64,000 bases of DNA from the NCBI GenBank assembly GCA_024734555.1, contig JANPWX010019236.1:155839-219838 (forward strand), read 5' to 3'. Position 1 is the stretch's first letter, and each line of letters begins with the position of its first letter. The notes under the pieces were generated by a model. It was given only the letters and a program-made list of their open reading frames with translations, made no database searches and had not been told where the DNA came from. Below are positions 43,679 through 56,709 of the stretch, piece after piece. The position numbers were made by a program, and so were the translations under genes. The stretch is from Trochalopteron elliotii. Taxonomy: Eukaryota > Chordata > Aves > Passeriformes > Leiothrichidae.

Positions 43679-45873
43679 TGGTGCTGCAGAGGCTGCACTG
43701 GACACAGGCTGATAACCCAGAGTGTGGCCATCAGTGAGGGAAAGGCTGTTCCCAGCCTGGTGCATTTCTCTGCTGTGCCTTTTCACTCTCCTGAACTCAT
43801 CACTTTTTCCTTTGCTGGGAGCAAGCTCCCATTTGTGAATACCTCTGCTGCTGCAAATATCAATATTGCTGCAGGTCTGGCTCCCCAGTTAATGTGCTGA
43901 GCACTGGCAGAGAGATGTGGGGGCTGTACAAACCCCCATCGTGTTTGTGTCTTGGAAGTAAAGGTGTTAACTCTTTCTGACTTAATTCATTCCAGGAGAG
44001 GGGCACCGAGGGATTGAACCTGAAATACAGCAAATCAATAATATAAACTCTTTGAGCTTTGTGAGCTAAGAATAAACACCAACCACGGGTCGAGCCAAAT
44101 GAACCTGTGCAGAGGCACAGGGGAAATGTAGCCAGCAGTGTTCTGTTATTGCAGGTCAATAAAGGCTGGATAATGTTTGGCTTTTGTTACTGATTAAAAA
44201 GATTTCCTTGCAAATGTTATGAGATTAAGACTGAGCTTTCTGTGTGCGCCGAAAGGGGAGTGTTTAGAAATGATCATCCTGTGCCATCCCAGTGGAACTG
44301 GTGCTGCAAACGCTGCTGCCCTGGGCTGTGGGTGCCCTGCAGAGCCTGGCTGCAGTGGGGCCCTGCCCTGGGCTGGTTTTCAGCCTGGTGGGCCCAGGTG
44401 AGAGGGGACCCTGTGCCAGTGATGCCCTGGCTCGGTGGGATGCAGGACCCCACCAGCGTTGGTGCATGGTGCATTGTACCCTCATAGCAGTTATGGCTGA
44501 GGAGGCAATTTCATTACATATGACTATTTTTAGGTGCTTATAACTCAAAACCATTACCCTCTTGGCAGGAATTCATCACACTTGTTCTCAGCTCAAAGCT
44601 GATACATATATAAGATTTGGCAGGGCTCCAGATAGCTGAAGAACAGCTGCCTGGGATGTTTCCCAACCGTGGTTTTCACCAATTAAGAAGTTTGTTTTCA
44701 CACAGCTTGGAGGATTTTTTCCTGTAAGATTTTACCTCGATAACGTGCCATGCATGGTCTGTGCAGCCTCACAGCTTTGGTCCTAAAACATATTCATTCA
44801 TAGATCTCAAAGGCATTTGTCCTCCTTGAGGAACCATTGGGAGATATATAGGATCTATCAACATCTAGTCTATATAAATCTAACTTGTGGCTCTATAAAA
44901 TCAGGAGCTGCACACAATGAGGTAGGAATTGCTTGCTTTTATTGCCACAGCTGTACAGCAGAAGGAAGTGGCACAGACTGACAGAGGATGTGCTGGGCAG
45001 CAGAGCTGTGGGAGCTCTGGGTCCTGCCTCTTTGGTTCCCCCTTCCACACTGCTGTGTGGCAGTTATACCCACACCCCTGCAGTGTTGTTCTGCTTGGCT
45101 GGAGTTTTTTAATCCAGTGTTATGGAAAGCAAGGCCCCATCACCTTCAGTGCCATGCCTGATTTACAGCTTTTCCCTCATTTCTGTGACATGGATATGTC
45201 CACAAGTAAGAGCTTCTAGGTGGCTGAAAGGTAGAGGTGCAGGGTCTGTCAAGCTGAGCCAAAAGAAAAATTAGTTTAAGATTAAATTCTCTCCAGGGTT
45301 GAGTTTACCAGATCTCAGAGTAAGAGAAATATTTCTTAGATCTCGACAGTAACAGTGCCAGACAAAAATTTGCCTCTTTTTGGAAACTGCCTAGACTCAG
45401 AAATTTGCATCCTTCTCTGCAGAGAGGTAGACAGCTGAGGCATTTAACAGCTGAATATTTCCTTTAAACATAGTACTTAAAGCTTGTCTACATTTCTGTG
45501 GATGTTCTGAAGCAACACCTGCAGTCTGGGAGAAATCTTTTCCAGGGCAGAGCAGCTGAGGCTCTGGGAACAGTGCTGTAAAGTTATAAAGCTGCTTCCA
45601 GCTCAGCTCTCTAGAGGTGTTTTGCCCCCTGTGCCAGTGAGATACTGACCCACTGCCCAGCTGTGGCACAGCCAAAGGCCCTGGGTGGGTTTGTGATGGA
45701 AACAGCAGAGGAAAAAACCTCTCAAAAACTTCTCTGTGCCATTCCTAGAAATACTGCTGAAGGGAAGGATGCTAAAGGGATTTGTTCTGGCTTGCAGAGT
45801 GTGTTTCATGTTCCCCAAACACAGAAACGTGTGCATGGCAAAAGAGCAGGCAGGTCTGTCTGGGGACAGGGAG

Positions 45874-45875
<2 letters not shown>

Positions 45876-45936
<61 letters not shown>
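45876..45936 (+). repeat. (GAT)n microsatellite, about 20 units
   Basis: Uninterrupted trinucleotide run. It creates false poly-Asp, poly-Met and poly-Ile reading frames. It sits 49 bp before an assembly gap. Confidence 0.97.
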
Positions 45937-45984
45937 GGAAGCCTTGGCAGGGAAGCACAGCTGGATCCCCCCAGCTGGGAGGGT

Positions 45985-46336
45985 NNNNNNNNNNNNNNNN
46001 NNNNNNNNNNNNNNNNNNNNNNNNNNNNNNNNNNNNNNNNNNNNNNNNNNNNNNNNNNNNNNNNNNNNNNNNNNNNNNNNNNNNNNNNNNNNNNNNNNNN
46101 NNNNNNNNNNNNNNNNNNNNNNNNNNNNNNNNNNNNNNNNNNNNNNNNNNNNNNNNNNNNNNNNNNNNNNNNNNNNNNNNNNNNNNNNNNNNNNNNNNNN
46201 NNNNNNNNNNNNNNNNNNNNNNNNNNNNNNNNNNNNNNNNNNNNNNNNNNNNNNNNNNNNNNNNNNNNNNNNNNNNNNNNNNNNNNNNNNNNNNNNNNNN
46301 NNNNNNNNNNNNNNNNNNNNNNNNNNNNNNNNNNNN
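45985..46336. other. Assembly gap (352 N)
   Basis: Unknown bases, flanked by the GAT microsatellite on the left and a 9-bp polypyrimidine tandem repeat on the right. The true length is not known from this sequence. Confidence 0.99.
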
Positions 46337-46420
46337 CCTTCCCTTCCTTCCCTTCCTTCCCTTCCTTCCCTTCCTTCCCTTCCTTCCCTTCCTTCCCTTC
46401 CTTCCCTTCCTTCCCTTCCC
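46337..46420 (+). repeat. (CCTTCCCTT)n polypyrimidine tandem repeat
   Basis: About nine copies of a 9-bp unit starting at the gap edge, so the array probably extends into the gap. Pure pyrimidine on plus, pure purine on minus. Confidence 0.95.
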
Positions 46421-49400
46421 ACCAACAGCTCATGGCACAGGCTTGCTTTGTCAGATATTTTCTATCTAGAGAGTGGAATCCTAACTTAATAAAATTGCTC
46501 AAAAGATACAGAAAATTCTCATTGTTCCAGCCAGAGGCAGAGTGGAAGTAACAGGCTATAACAGGCTATCTGAAATCCCAGGAAAGCAGCTCATTCTTCC
46601 TTTTAAAGCCACACTATGAAATAAATCTGAGTGTTTCCTCAGAAATAAATATCCTGGGTTACAGTAAAAGGTCTTGCTAGTGTGGCTGATGTTCGGAAGT
46701 CTGTAAAAGCCTGATGGTGCAGCCCACACACTGGCTTTCACTGCAAGAAGTTATTTTTTGCAGAATTGTTTTTCTCCATTACATGAAATGTTTAGCCCAT
46801 TAATCAATTTCCTGGCACATAAAATTGCATTTGGCTGGAGAAGAGCAGGGGGCAGAGTGCTGTGAAAACTTCTCCAAAATTCCTTCTCTGTCTGCAACCA
46901 CAGAGTTGTAAAACCTTCTCCTGTGAGGGTTAAGAGCTGTATGGCCACATTTGTTTCTTCCCAATTGTTCTGAAGTCAGGATCCACTTCAAGCAGTTATC
47001 TCTGGGTAGTAGCACCATGTGGTAATTTCCCATGTGATCTCCCTTTCCCTACCTTTTTTTATTATTACTTTAATTCTCTATTGAACTGATACTGTTTATG
47101 GTTTTGTTTCAAATGGATGAAAATTTCAATTGCATTTGGTATGAGCCAAAGCAGAACTGAATGTTTCTGATGGGGTTCTTTGCTACTGAATTTTCTGGGG
47201 CCAAACCAACATATTTCTTGCTTTTAATCCTGACCTGTCTTCCTTTGGCAATTGTGATTTCCCTACCTCCTGTGAATAAAACTTGGGGAAAAGATTTGTG
47301 TGGCTCCCTGCAGCAGGAGCCAGTGCACTCACAGCACTACAGGGGAAAAAGAGACACAGCCCAAACCATAAATCTCCCTTTTTTCTATTTCAAATGCCTC
47401 TTGGCAGATTGTCTGATTTTCATTATCTTTATTCTTTTTCGTCCCCCCTTCTTCCCCAGAAGATACCATTTGGGCCATTAGCAATCTCAGTGTTTTCTGT
47501 GCAGTTCTGGTGGATATTTTTGTCAGTCTCAAATCAAAACGGTGCCAGATGGAAGCCCCATGCTCTTCATAGATGATCATTTCCAGCATTCTTCTGTGAG
47601 GTTGTATAACATATGTCCACAAGAAATTGAAAATGCTGTTTCCTTGTAGGAATTGTGCACACTCAAGGGCACTGAGAAGGTTAAGAAAATAACTGAGCCA
47701 GGACTGTTCTGTACTTTTAAAACAGATTAATTTCCTAAAGGGATGTTAGATTAACATTTAGATTGGTTGTTGATTTGTTGTGGATCATCTTATTGCTAAA
47801 AAACACCTGCATCTGGCAAAGTAGTCACAAAACCCATCAGCAAAGAGAAGCTTTATGTTAAAAACTGTAATTTTTACTAATAGGCAGGTGCTATTTTCAT
47901 ATTTTGGGGGGAGGGGAGGTTGTTGGCTTTATTTTTTCCCCTGCAAATATGTTTTGCATTGGTTTAGGGCTATTTCTTTTGATACCCACAGACCCTGCTG
48001 TGCAGAAGAATTTCCTTTCTTGGGGCAGAAGTGTTGAATGCAGCCCCTGTGCGACTGCCATCACCAGCCTGAGGTTCCCTGGTATTTGGGAATTTGGCTG
48101 TTCAGCTCTCCTGAAACGAGTAGGAACAAAGCCTGCAAGCCCTGTGGTGGCTCTGAGGAGCTCTGCTGGGGCCAGCTGCCCTGGGAGGCTTTGTCCTTGC
48201 TGCCCTGCTCCCTGCCAGCCTGGTCTCTGCCAGCCTGTCTCCTTTCATTTGCATCTACACACGGGTCAGCTCTGCTATAGCAGTGCAGTCCCTCTGCATC
48301 TGTTTGTGTGGGGTTCGTGCAAAGTGCTACATATGTTTGTGAGGGCTATAAAAAGACCTTTCATATTTAAGCCACGGAAAGAAATTTGCAGGGGCTGCAG
48401 ATAGCTGCACTAAACACTGCCAAAAACAGCCAAGCATCCTCCTTCTTTTAAAGTGATCATCTTACAAACCTGAGTAGATTAACTGTGCTGTGATCAGGCA
48501 TGCACAGACAGCATTTAGCTTATTGTGGGCATTTGGCAAAAGGATTCGGATCTTGGTCAAAACCAACGTCTTTGTGCTAAAATAAGTAAAACTGTTTCAT
48601 TCTGCTTTTGGGGCAGCAAGAGGAGCACACAGCATCAATCACTGTGGGCTACCTGATGAGTGGCAGGTTGTTCAGGAGAGCTAATTAGGTTGCTTGCAAA
48701 CATTCCATGCAAATTTTTCAGTCTGCTTTCCTAAGGAGAAATGTCTTGTTGTGAACCTGCTGTCCTTTGCTGTTGAACAATTTGGTGAAAACAGCAGAGG
48801 TTGCAAAACGTTGTCTGGCTCCAGGTGCCACAAACCCCTGTCTGGGCAGAGAGCAGAGATTGCCATGGATGAGGTGATGGTGGGAGCTCAGGGCATCCTG
48901 GGCAGCCAAGCACAGAGTGATCCCTCTGTCCTGGAGCACTGCTCTGTGCTGATGGGTGCTCCCCTGGGATGTGAGGAGAGCCAACACCAAACCCATGGAC
49001 CAGAGGGATGTGAGGCTGAGGGGCTCTGGAGCTGGGCAATCAACCCTCTGCCAGCCCAGCTGTCCCTTTCCTTCCCAGGGGTGGGACAGTGAATTCTCCT
49101 GGCAGCAGGATGGGCAGGGGAAAGGAGAGCAGTGAGCTTTGCCCATTCTGATCCTCCTCTGCTTATTGGCATCATCTTCATCCACTTTCAGACATAATGC
49201 ATGCTGCCACCTGGGGAAGCATCAGCATTTTTGGGAGGAGGGAATTGTTTGACTGGGGTGGCTGTTTGCCAGATGTGGTTTATTTGAGCACTCCTGTACT
49301 TTCCTGGGCTGTTTGCTGGGTCTTCAGCTGTCAGCTGCCAGGTCAGGTGTTTTGGGGCTGTCAAATATCATGGGAAAGGAATTGCAGGACAACAACAACT

Positions 49401-52400
49401 AACTGACTTCTCACTGGATGTTCTGAAACTTCTCTGAGAAGCTGGGAGACTGGGGGGCCCTCAGTGGATTCTCTGAAAATTAGCTTATTACTTGACTGTT
49501 AAGCGTATTGTATATGCCAAGTAATTAATTTTTACAGCAAACTTGTCTATGATTTGGGCAAAGGAGCAATTAATTCTCTGGAAAGAGATCCATTATCATA
49601 ATTGCTAATGGATCCAAAACTCCCTTAGACACAGATGGACAAAAAAACCCCCTTTCATCTCTGTGATTAGGGTACCTGAAAGTTGGGTCCAGCCTACATG
49701 GCAGGTAGTTAGCCCATTAAAAACCCTAATCTAGTGCTAATTGTGGCTGCTGAGCTCCAGCAGATCAGAGGGAGGAGAGAGAACAGGCAGCTCCTTCCTC
49801 CTCTCCCCCAGCTAGCACAGGAGCACCCAACACCTTTCCCCCTCTCTGTGCCTGTTCTTCCTCTCGTGGGTATAACTGGGATTTTCCTGCTGGCAGCAGG
49901 ACTCAGTGGGTGTAAAGCTATGAACATCTCAAACTAGAGAGACTTTCACACCCTCAGTGTTGAGCAGACCAAGGTGTCCTGTGCTGAGGGAGGAGCGTGG
50001 TGCCTGCCACAAACCCCTGCCAGTTTATGCAAAAAGTGGGTTTGTCTCTGCAGCCCAACAAAACGGGGCTGATCAAAGGAAACAGAGCCGTGCATGGGAC
50101 AGAGGAAGACCTTTACTCCTTTTTTTATTTGCTGCATCATTCTGCAACAAATCTCATATATTCAGCTTGATTTGTGGTTGAGAAGACATTTGGGAACTTG
50201 CAGAATTGTGATTAATATTTCACACAAGCCAACCCTCAAAAAGCAGCTAACAAAGAGCACTCAGGGCTGTGCAGCTGCCAAACTCTGCATGTTCCCCTGG
50301 GCCAAGGGACTCTGCTCCACAGGCAGGAGCCTCCCCAGGCTCAGACAGCATCCTTGGGGCCTGGATCTGCTGCCCAGCACACCAGGCTGCATTTGCAGCT
50401 GGCTAATGTGCTACTGGTGGAAGGGAAGGGGTGAAGGGAACAGAGAGGAGGCTTTTATGAGAGTTGATCCACTGCTGTTTAATCTGTAGTGACAAAGGCA
50501 TCATTAATAGAACACAGGGAAGATGCTGAGATGGGCCACACCTCAGGCCTGAATGCTTGTGATATCTGGGAACACAGACCAGGCTCTTCTGACCTGTTCA
50601 GCATCTCCTGAGCAGCTGCATGGTCCTTCCAGAGCATTTTCTTGCTCTAGACATCATATTTTGTTAAAACTGAAAGCCTCATATGCTTTAGACACAGAGT
50701 GGGTCCAGGCCTGCTTGTTCTAGTGATGCCTTAGGATTTTAGCTTTTGTATTTTCCAGATCCTGTAGCTCTTTAGTGTATAACTCTAAAGCTCCATAGCC
50801 TGTTAGTTACTCTCTTTTCATTTTGTTCAGATGAAACAATTCCTCACACAAAATACCACCTTTCCTCACTTACTCATGTGCCTCTGTGTTAAATTTGGAG
50901 GATTCCTTGCTGGTGGGTGCTGGTCCAATACCCTTGATGATCATCCTGAATTTCCAGTACAGCTGAAACAGTGAGCCTGGAGGGCAAATATTTCTTATAG
51001 AAAGAACCTGGTTTTCTTTGTTCCTCAAAGCCACCCAGATAGTGCAATGGCATTTCCAAGCTCTGACTAAGTAAGGAAAGGGAAAAGCCTGAGATTGTGT
51101 ACTGGGCACAGCCCTGGAGATGAGGGAGTAGGTGCTTCACTCATGGAAGAGAACACAACAGTACTCCATCACTGGAGGTGCTGAGGAAATGAATCACAAG
51201 TCATTAGTGAAGAGCTCTCAGTTCATCCCTCCTTCAGGAGGAAGTAGCTCTTCTAGGTATTTGTAATGGAGATTGTTCTTAGTACTTCACTGTCAGGAAT
51301 AGCAGTTGGATTGTTTCTTGGGAAGCATTATCTTGCCACAATAGACGTCAGTAAATGCAGGTGTATCTAACTTTTTGCTCAAGGAAGGGAGTTTTCCGTT
51401 GATTCAGTTCCCTTTTTTCAAGTTATTGGCTGCCGTTGTTTCCCTTAATTATCTTTTAATGAAAACAACAAATATGTCACTACGTTGTGCTGATTAACAC
51501 AGTAAAAAGATTCTTAAACAGCTTCTTGTAAATTCATTTGGATACAGAGGGATGAAGTCACTTGGATTGCTGATCCCAATCCCTCTGCAGGTTTGGCAGG
51601 GCTGGATTGCTTCCAGGACAGAGCATTTGTCCCTGCACATCACTGGTGCTTTGGGCTTTCTGCTTTACAGGGACTGCTTTGGTTGGTAATGGGTGCACTG
51701 ACCACGTTGGTGTTCAATAACCACAATAATGAAGAAAAAAATCCCTAGACATATTTGTTTGGAAGAGACCATAAACAAGTAGAACTTCTGAAAGGAATTT
51801 GGAGATGTTTTAGATTTCTCAGGCTGCTGCTGGCAGGGCGCTTCCTGAGACTGGTAATGAAATCAGTCCTTTTACAGCACTCTCCCAGTTTAATGCAGAC
51901 AGTCTCATGGTGGCAACTTTTAAAAGCTGTTTGTCTCATTAAAGTTCAGTTAACTCATTTCTGAAATTAGAAACTTTTATGATTAATGACTTGTGGTGGT
52001 TTGCTTTAAAGAAGATGCTTGCGGATCAGGTCTGCTTTATTTCCCTAAATCACTTCTGAGAGTTGTATTAATGCCTTAGTTATGACACAGTGACAGTGAT
52101 GCTTGGTACTCCAAGAAAAATAATTGGTAGTGATGCAATTCGTGCCTACAAGAATGGTGTCTGAGGAGCAATTGAAAACTACATGGCTGTAATAACAAAA
52201 CACGAGGAGGATAATTTTTGGTGAATTTGCCAGCTTTAGCACAGAAGTTCTCATTCATTCTAACAGAGGTGTGCCAGGCTACAAGGCTTAGGATGAAAAC
52301 TACAAAAAACAGATGACATTCAACACGACTTGCTTTCTGTAACCTCTGTGCATGCCTCTGAGCTGAGATGTAAATAACGTGGGTGAAAACCTTTCGTCAC

Positions 52401-53869
52401 ACACACGCTCACAAACGGGATTCTGAGTCAGAAACAGCAGCTCTGCAAACCACCCCTCCCAGAGGCACAGGAGCCAGGATGACAGTGCTGGGGGTGTTAT
52501 CTCTGAAAGGGCACCTGGGCTGCAGCTCCCTGCATGCTCACAGAGTGGATGCTACAGTCTGGATGCAGGGTTCAGACTGGGGTTGGCATCTCTGCTCCTC
52601 CCCAGTTCAAGGAGAGTGGGTAAGGGATTAATCCTGGGCTTTACAACATCTCACATCAGCTGACAGGGCTGGGACTGGGTCTGACAATGGCCTGTGCTCT
52701 GTGGTTTCCAGCTTTTATTTCCAGTTGAATTCAAACCTTCATGCTGTGCCTGGGTGCTGTGGAGGTTTGGGGAGTGTGAGAGCAGTTTCCTGTGCAGGAT
52801 GGCTGAGGCTGCAGCCTGGGACATGCCCCACAGCCAGTATGCTGCCCAAGGAGCTCTCCCTGCTATCTCTGGAGCCCCAGAGTCCCACCTTGGGGACAAA
52901 ACCCCCAAATGCATGTGTTGGGCATGGTCATCACTCAACCCTCAGAAGTAAGCAGCCAAGCCTTGTTTACCAAATGTAATTGCTTCTTGTGGGAGGCAGA
53001 GAGTCCTTAGTTAAAAATATAAAAGACAAAATTCTGTCAGAGCCTGGATCTCTAAGGTTTGTACTTTCCAAAACAAAAATGTTTTATTTGTTCCCCCTCC
53101 ACTCCTTTTGTGTCTTCCCCCCTATTATGTATCTCCTTGTTTGTTGTGATTCCCTGCTTTGAAACTGCTCATGTCAGGCTACTCCTCTCTGTGTGTTATA
53201 GTGGGATTTTAATGCAATACTTAATTCTGTTATCTTTAAAATTACAGAGTTGGCCCATGCTTTCATAGTCCACACCTCTCCTCTCCCTTTGAAAGGAATC
53301 CTACAAGCATTCTAAAGCAAGAAGTGTTTGTGAGTGACTCCACGAGTATAAATAGCTCTGGAGAAGAGCAGCACCTGCCATCTTTGATACGTCTCACACT
53401 TCCCACAAATCACTCGTGCACACAGGGCTTGATCACAGCTATTGTTTGTGCTAAGCTTCCTCCTACTCCTATAATCCTCCTATTTAAATGGATGGGATAT
53501 TCTGCATACAGGAAAGAGTGTTGGGGACATAAATTGCAGCTGAGTATTTTGTGGACATGACACGGTGCATGAGTGTGTGCTCTGCCAAGGGCAGAGGAAT
53601 GGAAATGTTGACAAGCACCACACTTCAAATGGAAAGGATGTGGCTCTTCCAAAAGTGCCTTGTGTCACGCTGACTCTTACTGCTTCTTTTAAGGAGTTGC
53701 TGATGCTTTCCAAGTTTAGGAGCTCTGGGCTCGTGTGAAAGATGGATTGATAGGGTGTGTGGGATTTGGTGAGCTGGGGCTCTTGCCACACTCACCTGGG
53801 GTTGTGTCAGGCACACCAGACTCCCTGTGTCCTGCTGCCCAGTGTGTCCTGCTGCCCAGTGTGTGCCTG

Positions 53870-54419
53870 TGTAGTGGTTTGAAAGCAAAATGAGTGAGAA
53901 GTTCCAAGTCAGAAATACAATTGAATAAGAAGAAAAGAAAAAGTGAAATAAAATAGAATAAATGCAATAATACAAAAGACCACTGACAGAGTCAGAATAC
54001 ACCCTGAGCAGGGTGATGGAAGCAGTCCAGATGAGGGGGTCTTCCTGAAGCAGTGATCCTGTAGAAAGGTCTGGTAGCTCTGATCCTCTGGGAATCCAGT
54101 GGGTAAGGGCCCCTGTACTGTCCCAAATCCCAGATTATATCCAGGTGAGAATGCTTGGCTCCTCCTCCTGGGTGGAACATCTCACAATGGGATAATGAGT
54201 CATGCAGTGGGTCCTTGATGGCCCATTAAAGAGAGAGAACTCCTGGAGGGAGTTACCTGTGAGTCCTGCAGCAGGCATTGATGGGCCATTGACAGAAGGC
54301 ACTTTAACAGAAGAGGGAGGGGGAAATCTGGGAGAACACTGCTTCAGCAATTGGATTCAACAGTTCATGAAGATGGTGACAGAATACTCTGTGCACATCC
54401 TACACTACAACCCAGGACG
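53870..54419 (-). mobile_element. Solo LTR, family 2, copy B
   Basis: 550 bp, clearly related to the copies at 42146 and 56118. Perfect 5-bp duplication GCCTG (53865-53869, 54420-54424). The terminal CA is CG on plus at 54418-54419, a single change in the conserved end. Confidence 0.85.
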
Positions 54420-55445
54420 GCCTGCCCAAGGCATTGGTGGCACACCTGTCACCAACTCAGGTGCTCCCACATCCAGTACTGAGGGGCCAACAGAGTCAGA
54501 GCTGTGTGTGCCTCGGGGACTGGAGAGGCCAAGCTGCTGCCTCAGGGTCTGCAAAGACTCGAGTTTAATTGCCATGATATATTCAGGTTGTTTGGCATCT
54601 GGTTGGTGGCCTCTTGTGAGGAGCATGGATTGTGCTGAACACATCCTCTGAGCAGAGCACTGCTTCTCCCTGGTTGTGTGATACAGGTGAACACCTGGCC
54701 AGAGTGTTATGAACCACTGTGTAAGTGTATCAATCTTTGAGGGTCCAGCCCCTGCAGATTGGCTTGAAATAATTTCAGCAAGACTGCTCTTCTGAGATGT
54801 TCTGTAAAGCAAAAGGTTTAATAAGGAAAAATAACAAAATAACAAACGATACAGAAAACAAATTATAAGCTGTGCACAGGCATCTAAGAAAACCTCTGAC
54901 ACCCTGCTAAAACACTCCAAAAATCCCTTTACTTTCTTAGGTCCCCTTCCTAAATACTGAATGTTTTAGGAGGGACAACCTGGCCTGCTGCCAGTAGGGA
55001 GAGATACAGGATTTGAAGAATGGTGACAAGGTCCAATAGGTGCTTATTTCTTGGCCCTGAGAATTAGGGGCAAGAATTACGTTACAATGAGAAAAACACA
55101 GGACTTTCTAGTTAAACTTCCAAAAATGTCTAAAGGTAAACTGAAACTCTTTCCCTATTTGAAAACAGCTGCTGGGGGTGTGGGGTGCTTTACCACAGTT
55201 GTGTTTTTCTGCAGACACAGCCAAGGCTGTCTTTATAATCTGCTGCCTGTAACTGCTGAAGGCAGGGACACGTGGGGCTTTATGCACCCTGGTTAATGTT
55301 CATTGCCTGCTGCACCCAGTGTGGCTCAGTTTTCCCTCAAGCCTGAAACTGCACAGCACAAGGCTGCTCAGAGACACTCACACTATGAGGGTTTCCTGGC
55401 CTTCCCATGTTTAACCAGACCCCAAACGCCTCCTCTTTGCTGGAC

Positions 55446-55750
55446 TGTGGCAATTTCAGGCACACGAAGGATGAGGCAGACACAGAAGGTCAGGCAGGAA
55501 AAGTTTTTTCTTTATTTTTCTGACTTCATCTTTTATACATCTTGATCACAAGGCAAAAGGTTGGCTACACAGGGTGCCACCTTTCTGACCTGGTTGGTGA
55601 ACATCACCATCAATCATATTCCTCCTCCCAGAGGAGAAATATGTAAACAACATAGATGAGTTCTAAATATATTCATAGTTTATATGAAGCTGCGTGAGAA
55701 TCTCCACTACCAACTGCAAACACTGGAAAGCAGGAAAATTCAGGGCAACA
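55446..55750 (-). mobile_element. Solo LTR, family 3, copy F
   Basis: 305 bp. In sense: TGTTGCCCTGAA start, TATAAAAGATG box, AATAAAG signal, GAAATTGCCACA end. Perfect 6-bp duplication CTGGAC (55440-55445, 55751-55756). Confidence 0.85.
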
Positions 55751-56117
55751 CTGGACAATATTCCAGCTGACCAAGGCTTCTCTCCCAGTCTCTGCAGGCA
55801 TTATGGAGGCCCTGGAGAGTCCCTGCAGCCCAAAACCTGCTCGATCCTTGGTGGTGGTGCTGCCAGGCGCAGGGGTGAGGAGCCAGGCCAGGGGCATGTT
55901 GCCCTGATTTCTCAGCCTTCTGATAGTTTACATTTCTGTACTGGAGTTTCTCATGAACTGTAAGATAAACAAAGAGTGATGTTTTGTAAATATACATTCC
56001 TTTCCAGGGGGAAGGACAAATTGATGGACTTCTGGTTTGACCAGTGGGGTTGGAGAGGTGTTAACCTCATTCCCCAATTGCTGGTCAAAGTCCAAACCCT
56101 ATTGAAACCCTAAACCC

Positions 56118-56704
56118 TGTCCTGGGTTGTAGTGTAGGATGTGCACAAAGTATTCTATCACCATCTTCATGAACTGTTGAATCCAATTGTTGGAGCAGTG
56201 TTCTCCCAGGTCCCCCCTCCCCCTGAGGTGTCTTCTGTCAATGGCCCATCAATGCCTGCTGCAGGACTCACAGGTAACTCCCTCCAGGAGTTCTCTCTCT
56301 TTCATGGGCCATCAAGGACCCCCTGTAGGACTCATTATCTCATTGTGAGATGCTCCACCCAGGGGAAGGAGCCAAGCATTCTCACCTGGATATAATCTGG
56401 GATTTGGGACAGTACAGGGGCCCTTACCCACTGGATTCCCAGAGGATCAGAGCTACCAGACCTTTCTATGGGATCACTGCTTCAGGAAGACCCCCTCATC
56501 TGGACTGCTTCCATCACCCTGCTCAGGGTGTATTCTGACTCTGTCAGTGGTCTTTTGTATTATTGCATTTATTCCATTTTATTTTTTAATTTTTTTCTTT
56601 TCTTCTTATTATTGTATTTCTGACTTTATTATTATTATTGTCTTATTATTAAATTGTATTTCTGACTTGGAGCCTCTCACTTATTTTGCCTTCAAACAAC
56701 TACA
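56118..56704 (+). mobile_element. Solo LTR, family 2, copy C
   Basis: 587 bp, TGTCCTGGGTTGT to CAACTACA, opposite in orientation to copy B 1.7 kb away. Perfect 5-bp duplication AACCC (56113-56117, 56705-56709). It is longer than its relatives because of an expanded TTATT-rich stretch and a partial duplication before the conserved end (about 56565-56665). Confidence 0.85.
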
Positions 56705-56709
56705 AACCC

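Larger units (their letters stand above)
43685..53864. other. Intergenic, no gene seen
   Basis: Contains the microsatellite, gap and polypyrimidine array near 46 kb. A two-copy 17-bp tandem repeat (TGTGTCCTGCTGCCCAG) lies at 53827-53863. No gene or RNA supported. Confidence 0.5.

Noticed and set aside
45603..46551. Long ORFs with poly-Asp, poly-Met, poly-Ile and KEG repeats
   Set aside because: They are made by the GAT run, the N gap and the 9-bp pyrimidine array.
54675..55050. Possible further minus-strand LTR (TTATTAAACC, U5-like end)
   Set aside because: I could not define TG/CA ends with a matching target-site duplication and there is no second copy here.
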